Source of the DNA: an uncultured Ruminococcus sp.
GTDB taxonomy: Bacteria > Bacillota > Clostridia > Oscillospirales > Acutalibacteraceae
DNA length: 64,000 nucleotides
Assembly: GCA_902764235.1 (NCBI GenBank)
Contig: CACWVH010000001.1
Coordinates: 1-64,000 of the forward strand
Direction of reading: 5' to 3'
The position numbers were made by a program, and so were the translations under genes. Each line of letters opens with the position of its first letter. Positions within the stretch are counted from its first letter, which is position 1. Positions 27,241-36,960 of this stretch are shown here, piece after piece. The notes under the pieces were generated by a model, which worked only from the letters and a program-made list of their open reading frames with translations, was not told the origin of the DNA and made no database searches.

Positions 27241-27363
27241 TAATTGGCAATAGGTTTTGAGCCTTTTTCTGATGCAGTTCAGGATGAAAAAGTCTGGCGG
27301 TGCCTGGGAAGTATTTATCAGTCTGACTAAGCAGTGTATCGCGACCCCGGCGGCACGCCGGCA
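27241..27363. repeat. Dispersed repeat, family A, copy 2
   Basis: Contains the same ordered blocks as the copy at 2884-3004: AATTGGCAAT, TCTGATGCAGTTCAGGATG, GGCGGTGCC, TCAGTCTGACTAAG. The right edge differs and ends in a CCGGCGGCACGCCGG hairpin. It stops 20 bases before the trp promoter. Confidence 0.7.
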
Positions 27364-27383
27364 GGAAAAATTTTTAAAAAGTA

Positions 27384-27412
27384 TTGACAAACAGAGGATT
27401 CAGTTTTATAAT
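27384..27412 (+). promoter_or_regulatory. Consensus sigma-A promoter of the trp operon
   Basis: TTGACA (27384-27389), 17-bp spacer, TATAAT (27407-27412): a perfect match to the housekeeping consensus. With such a strong promoter, control is expected to lie mainly in the T-box leader that follows. Confidence 0.92.
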
Positions 27413-27419
27413 TAGTGTA

Positions 27420-27705
27420 TCTTGAATAATCAAACCGATGATCAGGAGTAGTAAATTAAAGTGATCGTTTCAGAGAGCTGTCGGGTGGTGTGATGACAGT
27501 AACTTAGCTTTTTTTGAATGGACTTGTAAGGGCGGCAGGAAACCTGTTCGATCAGGGAGTAATGGCCGACGGCGATCTGACCGTTATCAGCAGATAGTGT
27601 ATGTAAGTACATGAAAAGAGAGGACGATTATTCGTCAATTTGGGTGGTACCGCAGAAGTTATCAGACTTTTGTCCCTTTTATTGGGGACAAAAGTCTTTT
27701 TTATA
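27420..27705 (+). ncRNA. Trp-specific T-box leader of the trp operon
   Basis: This 5' leader senses uncharged tRNA-Trp. The distal stem I elements AGAGAGCT and GGTG occur near 27472-27490. On the 3' side of stem I stands GAATGGAC, where TGG (27519-27521) is the specifier codon for tryptophan, followed by a purine as usual. The T-box sequence GGGTGGTACCGC (27642-27653) pairs with the tRNA acceptor end. The competing terminator is AGACTTTTGTCCC / GGGACAAAAGTCT plus T residues (27664-27702). Uncharged tRNA-Trp is expected to stabilise the antiterminator and allow trp transcription. Confidence 0.93.
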
Positions 27706-27739
27706 TTTCGGGGCAGTGATACAGAAAGGAGCAATGAAA

Positions 27740-29197
27740 ATGTTAAAGCCGGAGCTTGATACAGTAAGAAAAATGTCAGAAAAATATAATACCATACCTG
27801 TAACAAAAGAATTCTATGCGGATGTAATTACTCCGATAAACCTTCTCAAGAGGATCTCATCTATCAGCAACAGATATTTTCTTCTTGAAAGCGTAGAGGG
27901 AGGAGAAAAATGGGGAAGATATTCATTTCTCGGATATGATCCGATAATGCGTGTAACCTGCAGGGAAAAAAGACTGACAATAGAAAAAGAAGGAAAAATA
28001 GAGAATGTTGACAGCAGTAATCCTCTTGAAAAAGTAAGGGAGATACTTAAAAAATATAAAGCCCCCGAGACTAAGGAGGGTTCACCGTTTACCGGCGGTT
28101 TTGTAGGATATTTTGCATATTCAATGATCGGATATACAGAGCCTAAGCTCAGGATCAGCGGCGGCGAATTCAATGACATGGATCTCATGCTTTTTGAAAA
28201 GGTTATTGCATACGATCATCTGAGTCAGAAAATCATTATCTCGGTTAATATCCCGACAGATAACATTGAACAAAACTATCATCGGGCAGAGGGAATAATT
28301 GATGAAACAGCGAAGCTTCTCAGTTCGGAGGCACCGCTTCCGAGGATGCAGACGCCAAAGGTATCTGATTTCGTATGTAATTTTTCAAAAGAGGATTATT
28401 GCGATGTTGTCAATAAAACAAAGGAATATATTCTAAACGGCGACATTTTCCAGGCAGTTATATCAAGACGCTTTGAAGCAGATTATGACGGAAGCCTTAT
28501 TAATGCATACAGAGTGCTCAGAACAACAAACCCCTCTCCGTATATGGTATATATGAGTATTGATGATGAAGAAATAATGAGTACCTCGCCGGAAACACTT
28601 GTAAGACTTCAGAACGGCAGGCTGTATACCTTTCCTGTTGCAGGCTCACGTCCGAGAGGAAAAACAGAGGAAGAGGATATTGCACTTGAAAAAGGTCTGC
28701 TTGCAGATGAAAAAGAGCTTTCTGAGCATAATATGCTTGTGGATCTCGGCAGGAATGATCTTGGAAGAATATCAGAGTTTGGCTCGGTAGAGGTATCAAA
28801 ATATAAGATGATCCACCGTTACTCAAGGATAATGCATATCTGCTCTCAGGTTGAGGGTAATATCAGGGATGACTGTGACGCACTTGATGCAGTAAGCGCA
28901 GTCCTTCCTGCGGGTACATTATCCGGTGCGCCGAAGATCAGAGCCTGTGAGATCATTGAAGAGCTTGAAAGATGCCCCCGCGGTATCTACGGCGGTGCTC
29001 TCGGATATATGGATTTCTCAGGAAATCTTGATACCTGCATTGCGATCAGGATGGCAGTCAAGAAAAACAATAAGGTATATGTTCAGGCTGGCGGAGGTAT
29101 TGTAGCAGACAGTATACCTGAAAATGAATATGAGGAATCATATAATAAAGCAATTGCTGTAATGAATGCAGTAAAGGAAAGTCAGAATATTGTATAA
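27740..29197 (+). CDS. trpE: Anthranilate synthase component I
   Basis: Makes anthranilate from chorismate using ammonia from TrpG. The N-terminal regulatory region has RYFLLESVEGGEKWGRYSF (near 50), which includes the LLES motif used for tryptophan feedback inhibition. The C-terminal chorismate-binding domain contains STSPETLVRL, PVAGSRPRGKTEEED, LVDLGRNDLGR and GTLSGAPKIRACEII. The start at 27740 is set by GAAAGGAG eight bases upstream; the open frame runs further upstream only through the T-box terminator. The 485 residues are typical. First gene of trpEGDCFBA. Confidence 0.97.
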   Translation: MLKPELDTVRKMSEKYNTIPVTKEFYADVITPINLLKRISSISNRYFLLESVEGGEKWGRYSFLGYDPIMRVTCREKRLTIEKEGKIENVDSSNPLEKVREILKKYKAPETKEGSPFTGGFVGYFAYSMIGYTEPKLRISGGEFNDMDLMLFEKVIAYDHLSQKIIISVNIPTDNIEQNYHRAEGIIDETAKLLSSEAPLPRMQTPKVSDFVCNFSKEDYCDVVNKTKEYILNGDIFQAVISRRFEADYDGSLINAYRVLRTTNPSPYMVYMSIDDEEIMSTSPETLVRLQNGRLYTFPVAGSRPRGKTEEEDIALEKGLLADEKELSEHNMLVDLGRNDLGRISEFGSVEVSKYKMIHRYSRIMHICSQVEGNIRDDCDALDAVSAVLPAGTLSGAPKIRACEIIEELERCPRGIYGGALGYMDFSGNLDTCIAIRMAVKKNNKVYVQAGGGIVADSIPENEYEESYNKAIAVMNAVKESQNIV

Positions 29198-29211
29198 GGG
29201 AGGGATTATAA

Positions 29212-29784
29212 ATGATTTTGCTGATAGATAATTATGACAGCTTTTCCTATAATCTTGTTCAGCTGATCGGCACGATAGAGCCGGATATCAGGGTTATCAG
29301 AAATGATGAGCTTTCCGTTGAACAGATTGCAGCGCTCGGAGCTGACCATATCATTCTTTCGCCGGGTCCTTGCTATCCTGCACAGGCAGGTGTATGTGAG
29401 CAGCTTGTAACGGAGCTTGCAGGAAAAGTACCCATGCTTGGGGTTTGTCTTGGTCATCAGGCAATTTGTGAGGCGTTCGGCGGAAAAATCATTCATGCAA
29501 GGAAGCTGATGCACGGCAAACAGGACAGGATAAAAATAGATAACAGCTGTGCATTATTCAGTGGTCTTGAAAAAGAGCTTGATGCAGCCAGATACCATTC
29601 GCTTATCGCAGAAAGAGAAAGCCTGCCGGATTGTCTTGAGATAACGGCTGAGGATAAGCTCGGAGAGGTGATGGCAGTTCATCACAAGGAATATGATATT
29701 TACGGAGTACAGTTTCATCCCGAATCAATACTGACACCAAACGGAAAAAAGATACTCGAGAACTTTATTGCAATAAAACATTAA
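29212..29784 (+). CDS. trpG: Anthranilate synthase component II (glutamine amidotransferase)
   Basis: Class I glutamine amidotransferase that supplies ammonia to TrpE. It has the [14 protein letters not shown] start, the nucleophile Cys in [10 protein letters not shown] (near 80), and the His/Glu pair in VQFHPESI (near 168-175). The 190 residues are a stand-alone TrpG, not fused to TrpD. PabA function cannot be excluded, since no separate pabA is seen in the window. It begins 14 bases after trpE. Confidence 0.96.
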   Translation: MILLIDNYDSFSYNLVQLIGTIEPDIRVIRNDELSVEQIAALGADHIILSPGPCYPAQAGVCEQLVTELAGKVPMLGVCLGHQAICEAFGGKIIHARKLMHGKQDRIKIDNSCALFSGLEKELDAARYHSLIAERESLPDCLEITAEDKLGEVMAVHHKEYDIYGVQFHPESILTPNGKKILENFIAIKH

Positions 29785-29804
29785 TCAAAGAAAGGAAGAT
29801 CACA

Positions 29805-30830
29805 ATGATTAAGGAAGCAATCGAAAAAATAGTCAATAAGCAGGATCTTAGCTATGATGAGGCTTATGCAGTAATGAACGAAATAATGAGCGGAGAATCA
29901 ACCCCGACTCAGAATGCGGCTTTTTTGTCAGCACTTTCTACAAAAAGCGCAAAGGCAGAGACAACCGATGAGATCGCAGGCTGTGCAGCAGCAATGAGAG
30001 ATCACGCAACCATAGTTGAAACAGGCATGGATGTATTTGAGATAGTAGGTACAGGCGGAGATAATGCAGGCAGCTTTAATATTTCAACGACTTCTGCACT
30101 TGTAGCCGCAGCAGGCGGTATGAAGGTTGCAAAGCACGGAAACAGAGCTGCTTCGTCAAAATGCGGAACAGCTGATTGTCTTGAAGCACTCGGAGTCAAT
30201 ATACAGCAAAGCCCTGAAAAATGCATTGAGCTTCTGAATGAAGCAGGTATGTGTTTCTTCTTTGCACAGAAATATCATACCTCTATGAAATATGTTGGAG
30301 CGATAAGACGTGAGCTTGGCTTCAGGACAGTATTCAATATCCTCGGTCCTCTTACAAATCCCGGTAAGCCTTCGATGCAGCTTTTAGGTGTTTATGACGA
30401 ATATCTTGTACTTCCGCTTGCACAGGTACTTATCAATCTCGGTATCAGGAGAGGCATGGTAGTTTACGGTCAGGACAAGCTTGACGAAATATCGCTCAGC
30501 GCACCTACAACCGTATGTGAGATAAAGGACGGCTGGTATAAGATGTATACAATAGCACCGGAACAGTTCGGACTTGAAAGATGCTCAAAGGATGATCTTA
30601 AAGGCGGTTCACCTCAGGAAAACGCAGAAATACTTAAAGCGGTTCTTTCCGGTGAAAAGGGACCAAAGAGAGATGCGGTACTTATGAATGCAGGCGCATC
30701 ACTGTATATCGGAGGAAAAGCCGACAGTATGCAGGACGGTATAAAGCTTGCAGCTGAACTGATAGACAGCGGCAAAGCTATGGCAGCACTTGAAAAGCTT
30801 ATCGGGATCAGCAACAAGACGGAGGAATAA
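29805..30830 (+). CDS. trpD: Anthranilate phosphoribosyltransferase
   Basis: Transfers the phosphoribosyl group from PRPP to anthranilate. The PRPP-binding [18 protein letters not shown] block is near 83-100; [21 protein letters not shown] near 106-126 and the [11 protein letters not shown] block near 177-187 are also family hallmarks. The 341 residues are full length. It lies 20 bases after trpG and two bases before trpC. Confidence 0.97.
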   Translation: MIKEAIEKIVNKQDLSYDEAYAVMNEIMSGESTPTQNAAFLSALSTKSAKAETTDEIAGCAAAMRDHATIVETGMDVFEIVGTGGDNAGSFNISTTSALVAAAGGMKVAKHGNRAASSKCGTADCLEALGVNIQQSPEKCIELLNEAGMCFFFAQKYHTSMKYVGAIRRELGFRTVFNILGPLTNPGKPSMQLLGVYDEYLVLPLAQVLINLGIRRGMVVYGQDKLDEISLSAPTTVCEIKDGWYKMYTIAPEQFGLERCSKDDLKGGSPQENAEILKAVLSGEKGPKRDAVLMNAGASLYIGGKADSMQDGIKLAAELIDSGKAMAALEKLIGISNKTEE

Positions 30831-30831
30831 G

Positions 30832-31620
30832 ATGACGATACTTGACGAGCTTGCTCAGCTTGCGGAAAAGCGTGTTGAGCAGTCCAAGAAGAACATATCC
30901 CCTGAGCAGATAAAAGCGGAAGCTTCTGCGCTGCCGGTAAAGGGTTTTGAGTTTGAAAAAGCTTTGAAAAAAGATGATATATCATTTATCTGTGAAGTGA
31001 AAAAAGCATCACCTTCTAAGGGGCTTATCGCACCTGATTTTCCATATCTTGAAATTGCAAGGGAATATGAAAAAGCAGGAGCAGCCTGCATCTCGGTACT
31101 TACAGAGCCTTACTATTTCAAAGGCAGCGACGACTATGTACGCGAGATAAGCAAAACCGTAAGCCTTCCGATAATAAGAAAGGATTTTACTGTTGATGAG
31201 TATATGATATATGAGGCTGCATTGATGGGTGCATCCGCTGTTCTGCTGATCTGTGCATTGCTTGACACTGAAACAATAAGAAAATATATTGGTATATGCG
31301 ATACTCTGGGGCTTTCAGCATTGGTAGAAGCCCATGATGAGGAGGAAGTAAGATCTGCACTTGAAGCAGGCGCAAGAATAATCGGTGTTAATAACCGTAA
31401 TCTCAAGGATTTTACGGTAGATATAAATAATTGCATCAGGCTTCGCAGACTTGTTCCTGAAAATATAATTTTTGTAGCCGAAAGCGGAATAAAGTCAGCC
31501 GGGGATATTGATATGCTGAGAAATGCAGGTGTTAATGCAGTGTTGATAGGTGAAACGCTGATGCGTGCAGCTGATAAAAAAGCAATGCTTGAAAAACTGC
31601 GCTCCGGCACAGAAAAATGA
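30832..31620 (+). CDS. trpC: Indole-3-glycerol phosphate synthase
   Basis: TIM-barrel enzyme that closes the indole ring. Motifs include CEVKKASPSKGLIAPDF near 54-70, ISVLTEPYYFKGS, IIRKDFTVDEYMIYEA near 108-123, VNNRNLKDFTVD near 182-193, and AESGIKSAGD near 211. The true start is the ATG at 30832 after GAGGAATAAG; the longer frame reaches back into trpD. The 262 residues are a mono-functional TrpC, with trpF separate. Confidence 0.97.
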   Translation: MTILDELAQLAEKRVEQSKKNISPEQIKAEASALPVKGFEFEKALKKDDISFICEVKKASPSKGLIAPDFPYLEIAREYEKAGAACISVLTEPYYFKGSDDYVREISKTVSLPIIRKDFTVDEYMIYEAALMGASAVLLICALLDTETIRKYIGICDTLGLSALVEAHDEEEVRSALEAGARIIGVNNRNLKDFTVDINNCIRLRRLVPENIIFVAESGIKSAGDIDMLRNAGVNAVLIGETLMRAADKKAMLEKLRSGTEK

Positions 31621-31633
31621 TCGGAGAAATGAC

Positions 31634-32245
31634 ATGACAAAAATAAAGATCTGCGGACTTACAAGAATTGAAGATATAGAGGCAGTTAATATTGCTATGC
31701 CGGATTATATTGGTTTTGTCTTTGTCGAAGGAAGAAAACGTACCGTGACTTCACGGTCAGCGCTTTCTCTGAAGGAACGTCTGAACAAAAATATCAAAGC
31801 GGTCGGTGTTTTTCTTGATAATGATATAAAAGAGATTGAAAAAATCAGCAATAATGGTATAATAGACATTGTGCAGCTTCACGGCAGTGAGGATGAAGAA
31901 TATATCAGAAAGCTGAAAAGCAGAGTTGATCTGCCGGTAATCAAGGCTGTCAGTGTCAGGACAAAAGAGGATATTCTGTCTGCACAGACACTTTCTGCTG
32001 ATTATCTTCTGCTTGATACTTATAAAAAAGGGATTATCGGAGGCACGGGTGAGTCATTTGACTGGAGTATGATCCCGGAGCTTGATAAACTGTTTTTCCT
32101 TGCAGGCGGTCTGAATGAAGGAAACATCGGCGAAGCGTTAAGCTGCGGAGCATATGCGCTTGATATCAGCAGCGGAGCTGAAACAGACGGAAAGAAGGAT
32201 ATCAATAAAATTATTAATATAGTCAGAAAGGTAAGAGGTGACTGA
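31634..32245 (+). CDS. trpF: Phosphoribosylanthranilate isomerase
   Basis: TIM-barrel isomerase between the TrpD and TrpC reactions. It starts [16 protein letters not shown] with the catalytic Cys in CGLTR, and later has [19 protein letters not shown] near 75-82, [19 protein letters not shown] and the [10 protein letters not shown] phosphate loop near 155-164. The 203 residues are normal. It starts 13 bases after trpC and almost touches trpB. Confidence 0.96.
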   Translation: MTKIKICGLTRIEDIEAVNIAMPDYIGFVFVEGRKRTVTSRSALSLKERLNKNIKAVGVFLDNDIKEIEKISNNGIIDIVQLHGSEDEEYIRKLKSRVDLPVIKAVSVRTKEDILSAQTLSADYLLLDTYKKGIIGGTGESFDWSMIPELDKLFFLAGGLNEGNIGEALSCGAYALDISSGAETDGKKDINKIINIVRKVRGD

Positions 32246-32246
32246 G

Positions 32247-33431
32247 ATGTCAAAAGGAAGATTCGGAATACACGGCGGTCAGTATATTCCAGAGACGCTT
32301 ATGAATGCGGTTAATGATCTTGAGAAGGAATATGAATTCTATAAGAATGATGAACAATTCAATAAAGAGCTTACTGCACTTTATAACGAATATGCCGGCA
32401 GACCATCCCTGCTTTACTATGCAGAGAAAATGACTAAGGATCTTGGCGGTGCTAAGATATATCTTAAAAGAGAGGATCTTAATCATACAGGCTCTCATAA
32501 GATCAATAATGCACTGGGTCAGGCTTTGCTTGCAAAAAAGATGGGCAAAACAAGACTTATCGCTGAAACAGGTGCCGGTCAGCACGGTGTTGCAACAGCA
32601 ACGGTCGCAGCTTTGCTCGGAATGGAATGTGAAATTTTCATGGGCAAGACAGATACAGAGCGTCAGGCTCTTAATGTATACAGAATGGAGCTTCTCGGCG
32701 CAAAGGTGCATCCTGTTACAAGCGGAACACAGACACTCAAGGATGCAGTCAATGAGACCTTCCGTGAATGGGTATCAAGAATTGATGATACTCACTATGT
32801 AATAGGCTCTGTAATGGGTCCGCATCCTTTTCCGACAATGGTAAGGGATTTTCAGGCAATAATAAGCCGTGAGATAAAGGCTCAGATTATGGAAAAGGAA
32901 GGCAGACTGCCTGATGCTGTTCTTGCCTGTGTAGGCGGAGGAAGTAATGCTATCGGTGCTTTCTATCATTTCATTGAGGATAAGAGCGTAAGGCTTATCG
33001 GCTGTGAAGCAGCGGGTCTCGGCGTTGACAGACCGGAAAATGCAGCAACAATGGCTAACGGAAGAGTCGGTATATTCCACGGTATGAAGTCCTATTTCTG
33101 TCAGAATGAATTCGGACAGATCGCACCTGTATATTCTATTTCAGCAGGACTTGATTATCCGGGAATCGGTCCTGAGCATTCAGCCCTCAAGGATGAAGGA
33201 AGAGCTGAATATGTTGCGATAACAGATGAAGAGGCTGTAAACGCATTTGAATATCTTTCAAGAACAGAGGGAATCATTCCTGCAATTGAAAGCTCTCATG
33301 CTATTGCCCATGCTCTCAAGCTTGCTCCGACAATGGATAAGGATCAGATAATGGTTATAAATATTTCCGGCAGAGGCGATAAGGATGTTGCTGCAATAGC
33401 AAGATACAGGGGGGTTGATATCCATGACTAA
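32247..33431 (+). CDS. trpB: Tryptophan synthase beta chain
   Basis: PLP enzyme that condenses indole with serine. It has the [16 protein letters not shown] start, the PLP lysine in [15 protein letters not shown] (near 85), [13 protein letters not shown], and the PLP phosphate loop [10 protein letters not shown] near 230. It is a TrpB1-type protein that pairs with the adjacent TrpA. The ATG at 32247 is preferred to a GTG nine bases upstream. The 394 residues are typical; it overlaps trpA by eight bases. Confidence 0.98.
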   Translation: MSKGRFGIHGGQYIPETLMNAVNDLEKEYEFYKNDEQFNKELTALYNEYAGRPSLLYYAEKMTKDLGGAKIYLKREDLNHTGSHKINNALGQALLAKKMGKTRLIAETGAGQHGVATATVAALLGMECEIFMGKTDTERQALNVYRMELLGAKVHPVTSGTQTLKDAVNETFREWVSRIDDTHYVIGSVMGPHPFPTMVRDFQAIISREIKAQIMEKEGRLPDAVLACVGGGSNAIGAFYHFIEDKSVRLIGCEAAGLGVDRPENAATMANGRVGIFHGMKSYFCQNEFGQIAPVYSISAGLDYPGIGPEHSALKDEGRAEYVAITDEEAVNAFEYLSRTEGIIPAIESSHAIAHALKLAPTMDKDQIMVINISGRGDKDVAAIARYRGVDIHD

Positions 33432-34200
33432 AATTAAAGAAGCATTTGAAAACAAAAAGGCATTTATAGCATATCTTTCAGCAGGCGACCCGGATCTTGA
33501 GACAACAGAAAAGCTTATAATTGAGATGGAGAAAAACGGTGTGGATCTTATCGAGATAGGAATACCCTTTTCAGATCCGGTAGCAGAGGGTCCGGTGATC
33601 CAGGAGGCTGATCTGAGAGCACTCAAAGCAGGTACAACAACAGAGAAAATATTTGATATGGTTGCAAGGGTCAGAACAAAAGTGAACATTCCTCTTGTAT
33701 TTCTTACATATTGCAATTCTGTTTTCGGATACGGCACAGAGAAATTCATGGCAAAATGTGAGGAGATCGGTATAGACGGACTTATCGTACCTGACGTTCC
33801 GTATGAAGAGAGGGAAGAGCTTGCACCCTTCTGCGAAAAGCACAATATTGATCTCATTGCATTGGTTGCACCTACTTCCGAGGACAGAGTCTATAAAATA
33901 GCAAAGGCATCAAGAGGATTCCTTTATATTGTATCTTCACTGGGAGTTACCGGAGTTCGTGAAAAGATCGAAACAGATATATCCGGTATTATCAAAGCGG
34001 CTAAATCCGTTTCTGACATACCATGTGCAATAGGCTTTGGTATTTCGACGCCGGAACAGGCAAGGGAGCTGTGCAAAACCTCAGATGGTATCATCATCGG
34101 AAGTGCCATTGTAAGGATAATAGGTCAGTATGGAAAAGACTGTGTCAAGCCTGTCACAGAATATGTCAGGTCTATTGCAGAAAGCGTACACGGTATCTGA
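33424..34200 (+). CDS. trpA: Tryptophan synthase alpha chain
   Basis: Releases indole from indole-3-glycerol phosphate for TrpB. The 258 residues contain [15 protein letters not shown] near 16-30, the catalytic Glu in [19 protein letters not shown] near 46-64, the catalytic Asp region [12 protein letters not shown], and the [10 protein letters not shown] and GIIIGSAIV phosphate loops near 205 and 225. An alternative TTG start at 33415 is less likely because AGGGGGG sits nine bases before the ATG at 33424. Last gene of the trp operon, followed by a terminator. Confidence 0.97.
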   Translation: MTKIKEAFENKKAFIAYLSAGDPDLETTEKLIIEMEKNGVDLIEIGIPFSDPVAEGPVIQEADLRALKAGTTTEKIFDMVARVRTKVNIPLVFLTYCNSVFGYGTEKFMAKCEEIGIDGLIVPDVPYEEREELAPFCEKHNIDLIALVAPTSEDRVYKIAKASRGFLYIVSSLGVTGVREKIETDISGIIKAAKSVSDIPCAIGFGISTPEQARELCKTSDGIIIGSAIVRIIGQYGKDCVKPVTEYVRSIAESVHGI

Positions 34201-34223
34201 ATTCTGATTAATTATAAAATAAA

Positions 34224-34259
34224 AACAGGGCATCAGATTAAGCTTGCTGATGCCCTGTT
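34224..34259. terminator. Bidirectional terminator between trpA and the DHHW gene
   Basis: Hairpin AACAGGGCATCAG / CTGATGCCCTGTT with a 10-base loop, with A residues before and T residues after, so it can end transcription from both converging units. Confidence 0.88.
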
Positions 34260-34269
34260 CAATATTTAG

Positions 34270-35646
34270 TTATTCTTCATAGTCCCCGGTATAATCATCA
34301 TCTCCGGTATAATCATCGTCCTCAACATTTTCTTCATCATCGTAAATCTGTTCGTCTGTATCGTCATTGACAATATCATCATCGACGGTATCATCGTAGA
34401 AAACTACGTCATCTGTATCATCATCTGCATTATCAGTGTTATCTGTAGCAGCATTGCTGTCGTTATCGGTTGTATCTGTATTGTTTTCAGCATTGTTTTC
34501 GTCTGATGATATTGTGCCGCCGGCAATTTTTTGAAGCTCATCAAGTCTGTCAGGCGTAGCTGATGCCATTGAATTATTAATGATAATAACATCCGTTATC
34601 CCGTTTTTCTCAAGATATGATTTAAGATCTATTTCGGCATATCTGAAATCTATCAGATGAGCTTCGCTGTAGGAATACGCAATAAAGGGTGAAAAAGCAT
34701 TTCCGTATGATTCCTTGAGAACTGCAATTTTTTTACCGTTTCCGTTTTTATTCTTTGTGACCATTACAGGAACATCTCCGCCAAGGAATACACCATAGGA
34801 ATTACTGCCGCTGGCATATGTATGAAGAAGAGCATAATCCTCGGGGTTTTCACCGTTTTCATCGTACCTTGTACAATCTACTTCATAATCTGGATAATAA
34901 TAAGTAACGGTATCCACCTTCAGGTCGTCACGACCAGAGAAATAAGCAAATGATCCTGTATAACCCTCTATTTTATCAGATTTTAATGATTTCAGATCTA
35001 CCGGTGTGATACCTGCCTCCTTAGCAAATGCTCTGTATGCATAATAAGCGCCGAGTGCAGTCCAGTGATGATCGGAATTGAAATAAAGATATTCATTTCT
35101 GTGATGAACGATTTTATTGAATGCATTCACACCCTTGACATCAGCACTATATGACTTTACGATAGTATCAAGATATGTATCCTGCGGATTGCACAGATCT
35201 TTGAATTTATCGGGGAGATCGACTCCTGAATGAGTAGGTACAACCACATTGTAAACAGTGTATTTATCGCCGAGCTGTTTTTTGACATATGAGATCGTCT
35301 CAGCATAGTCCTTTGCAGCTTCCTCTCCGCCGAAAAAAAGTTCATAAGCGACATTGTTATATATAAATATGCCGCCGTCACCATATTCACCTTCACTGTC
35401 GGGAGTCGGATCTGATATTTCGGGGATAGGTCCTGTTTCGTCATCATCTTCTTCTGCTTCAGATGGCTGAGGTGCGGATGCTTCTTTTTTTGTTGTCTGA
35501 GCTTCTTTCTTTTCAGAAACGGAAGACTGAGCATTGCTTGATTCTTTGCTGCTTTCCTCATTATTTTCACCGCAACCGGAAAGAACAGCGGTACAAAAAA
35601 GTGCTGCGGCAATTGCAGTACATATAATTGATTTCTTAGATATCAT
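34270..35646 (-). CDS. DHHW family lipoprotein with acidic tail
   Basis: A 458-residue exported lipoprotein. The signal peptide ends in a lipobox, AVLSGC, with Cys25 as the lipid anchor. A Ser/Lys/Glu-rich linker (26-90) leads to an SGNH-like DHHW domain with the eponymous SDHHWTALG motif at 191-199, the Ser-type region VVPTHSGVDLP near 136-146 and VLKESYGNAFSPF. Relatives include AlgX/AlgJ-like proteins of alginate O-acetylation, so cell-surface glycan acetyl transfer is plausible but unproven. The last 75 residues are an extremely acidic Asp/Asn/Thr tail with a duplicated DDDYTGD unit. The start at 35646 follows GGAGGAAAAA; the ORF's first ATG is four codons upstream. Confidence 0.82.
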   Translation of the reverse strand: MISKKSIICTAIAAALFCTAVLSGCGENNEESSKESSNAQSSVSEKKEAQTTKKEASAPQPSEAEEDDDETGPIPEISDPTPDSEGEYGDGGIFIYNNVAYELFFGGEEAAKDYAETISYVKKQLGDKYTVYNVVVPTHSGVDLPDKFKDLCNPQDTYLDTIVKSYSADVKGVNAFNKIVHHRNEYLYFNSDHHWTALGAYYAYRAFAKEAGITPVDLKSLKSDKIEGYTGSFAYFSGRDDLKVDTVTYYYPDYEVDCTRYDENGENPEDYALLHTYASGSNSYGVFLGGDVPVMVTKNKNGNGKKIAVLKESYGNAFSPFIAYSYSEAHLIDFRYAEIDLKSYLEKNGITDVIIINNSMASATPDRLDELQKIAGGTISSDENNAENNTDTTDNDSNAATDNTDNADDDTDDVVFYDDTVDDDIVNDDTDEQIYDDEENVEDDDYTGDDDYTGDYEE

Positions 35647-35715
35647 TTTTTCCTCCATACAATATTATTATACTCTGACATGATTTCAGGTAATTCATTT
35701 TATTCTGATATTCTT

Positions 35716-35743
35716 ATTATATCACAAATAATATCAGTGTCAA
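35716..35743 (-). promoter_or_regulatory. Sigma-A promoter of the DHHW lipoprotein gene
   Basis: On the minus strand TTGACA (35743-35738) is followed by a 16-bp spacer and TATAAT (35721-35716), about 70 bases upstream of the start codon. Confidence 0.82.
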
Positions 35744-35846
35744 CGAGATGTTATTCTTATTTTTGAATTAAAAAAAGAATATTCATAATTAATTCGGGTT
35801 AAGCTATTTTTATATTTTTTTAAAAATAGTTATTCAGGAAAAAATA

Positions 35847-35855
35847 TGTTATAAT
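35847..35855 (+). promoter_or_regulatory. Possible extended -10 promoter for the patB unit
   Basis: TGT followed by TATAAT (35850-35855) in a very AT-rich stretch, with no clear -35. It would give a leader of about 265 bases that includes the family E element. Just before it, CTATTTTTATA...TAAAAATAG can form a hairpin. Confidence 0.4.
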
Positions 35856-35936
35856 AAATTTGGTGTGAGTTTTATTATTGGTTTGATTTTTTTATATAAT
35901 AAGAAAACAGTATTCAGGTAGTAAAATAATAATTAT

Positions 35937-36091
35937 GGAATCACTGAATAAATCACGTCTTACGGCAAAGCACCTGTCATGCTTGCCATTTTTCCGTCAT
36001 TTTGTATATAAAATGCTGACGCAATACAGACAATGGATTTAATCAGTGTCTCCTTAGTATTTTATCGGAAATGAATTTATTCAGTATTTCC
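35937..36091. repeat. MITE-like element, family E, copy 2
   Basis: The ends GGAATCACTGAATAAAT (35937-35953) and ATTTATTCAGTATTTCC (36075-36091) are inverted copies with 15 of 17 matches. Inside, GATTTAATCAGTGTCTCCTTAG (near 36036) is a second inverted form of the same terminal motif, as if two copies were nested. There is no coding potential. It lies 36 bases before the patB start. Confidence 0.6.
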
Positions 36092-36126
36092 CATAATATA
36101 TAGAAAAGTAAAGCGGAGGATAAACA

Positions 36127-36960
36127 ATGTACGATTTTGATAAAATAACTGACCGGAGAAATACAGACTCAGTCAAATGGGATATCAGGGACAGTGAACT
36201 GCCTATGTGGGTGGCAGATATGGATTTTCCGGCAGCACCGGAGATAGTAGACGCTTTCTCTGACAGACTCAGACACCCGGTTTTCGGATACAGCAAGCTT
36301 TGTGATGAGTGGTTTGACGCTTATATTAATTGGTGGAAGAAATATCATGGAATGGATATGAGCAGAGACCACCTGATGTTCTGCTCCGGTGTTGTTCCGG
36401 CGATATCTTCTCTTATCCGTCATCTTACAGTGCCCGGTGACAAAATAGTTCTGCTTACTCCGAATTATAATCATTTCTATAACTGTATCAAGGATAATGA
36501 CAGGCAGGTACTTGAGGTTGAAATGATTTATAACGGAAGCGGCTATCATATTGATTTTGAAAGACTTGAAAATGCTCTCAGGGAGCAGTCAGCAACAATG
36601 ATGATCGTATGTAATCCACAGAATCCCACCGGTACGATATGGACCGTTTCTGATTTACAGAGAATAGGACAGCTGTGCAGCAAGTATAATGTTATTGTTG
36701 TTTCAGACGAAATACACTGCGATATTATCACTCCCGGTAAGCAGTACAATCCCTTTGCAGCTGTGTCAGAGATAAACAGGAATAACAGCATAACCTGTAT
36801 TGCTCCGACGAAAGCCTTTAATCTTGCAGGACTTCAGACCTCGGCACTTTATATACCGGATAAGGACATCAGAAGCAGAGTACGTTCGTCCATCGCTGTG
36901 GATGGTAATGCAATTATTGATATTATATTAAAAATTGATTTACAGGGAGAAAAAAGATGA
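36127..36960 (+). pseudogene. PatB/MalY aminotransferase, N-terminal fragment (gene split by insertion)
   Basis: Fold-type I PLP enzyme of the MalY/PatB C-S lyase family (cystathionine beta-lyase type). Present are the typical start (YDFDKITDRRNTDSVKWD), the PMWVADMDFP block near 26-35, NPQNPTG near 163-169, SDEIHCDI near 193-200, and the PLP lysine at K229 in APTKAFNLAG. Homology stops after codon 260 (36906), where a 1,166-bp segment is inserted. The frame then reads into the insert and stops at 36960. The missing third, with the substrate-binding Arg, continues at 38077. Joining the two at the AATG repeat restores one 387-residue frame, the normal family length. The gene is therefore recently broken, or its product is a non-catalytic fragment. 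Confidence 0.88.

Noticed and set aside
27611..27739. A longer TrpE starting within the T-box leader
   Set aside because: The extra 43 residues are translated from the antiterminator and terminator, and the ribosome binding site lies just before 27740.
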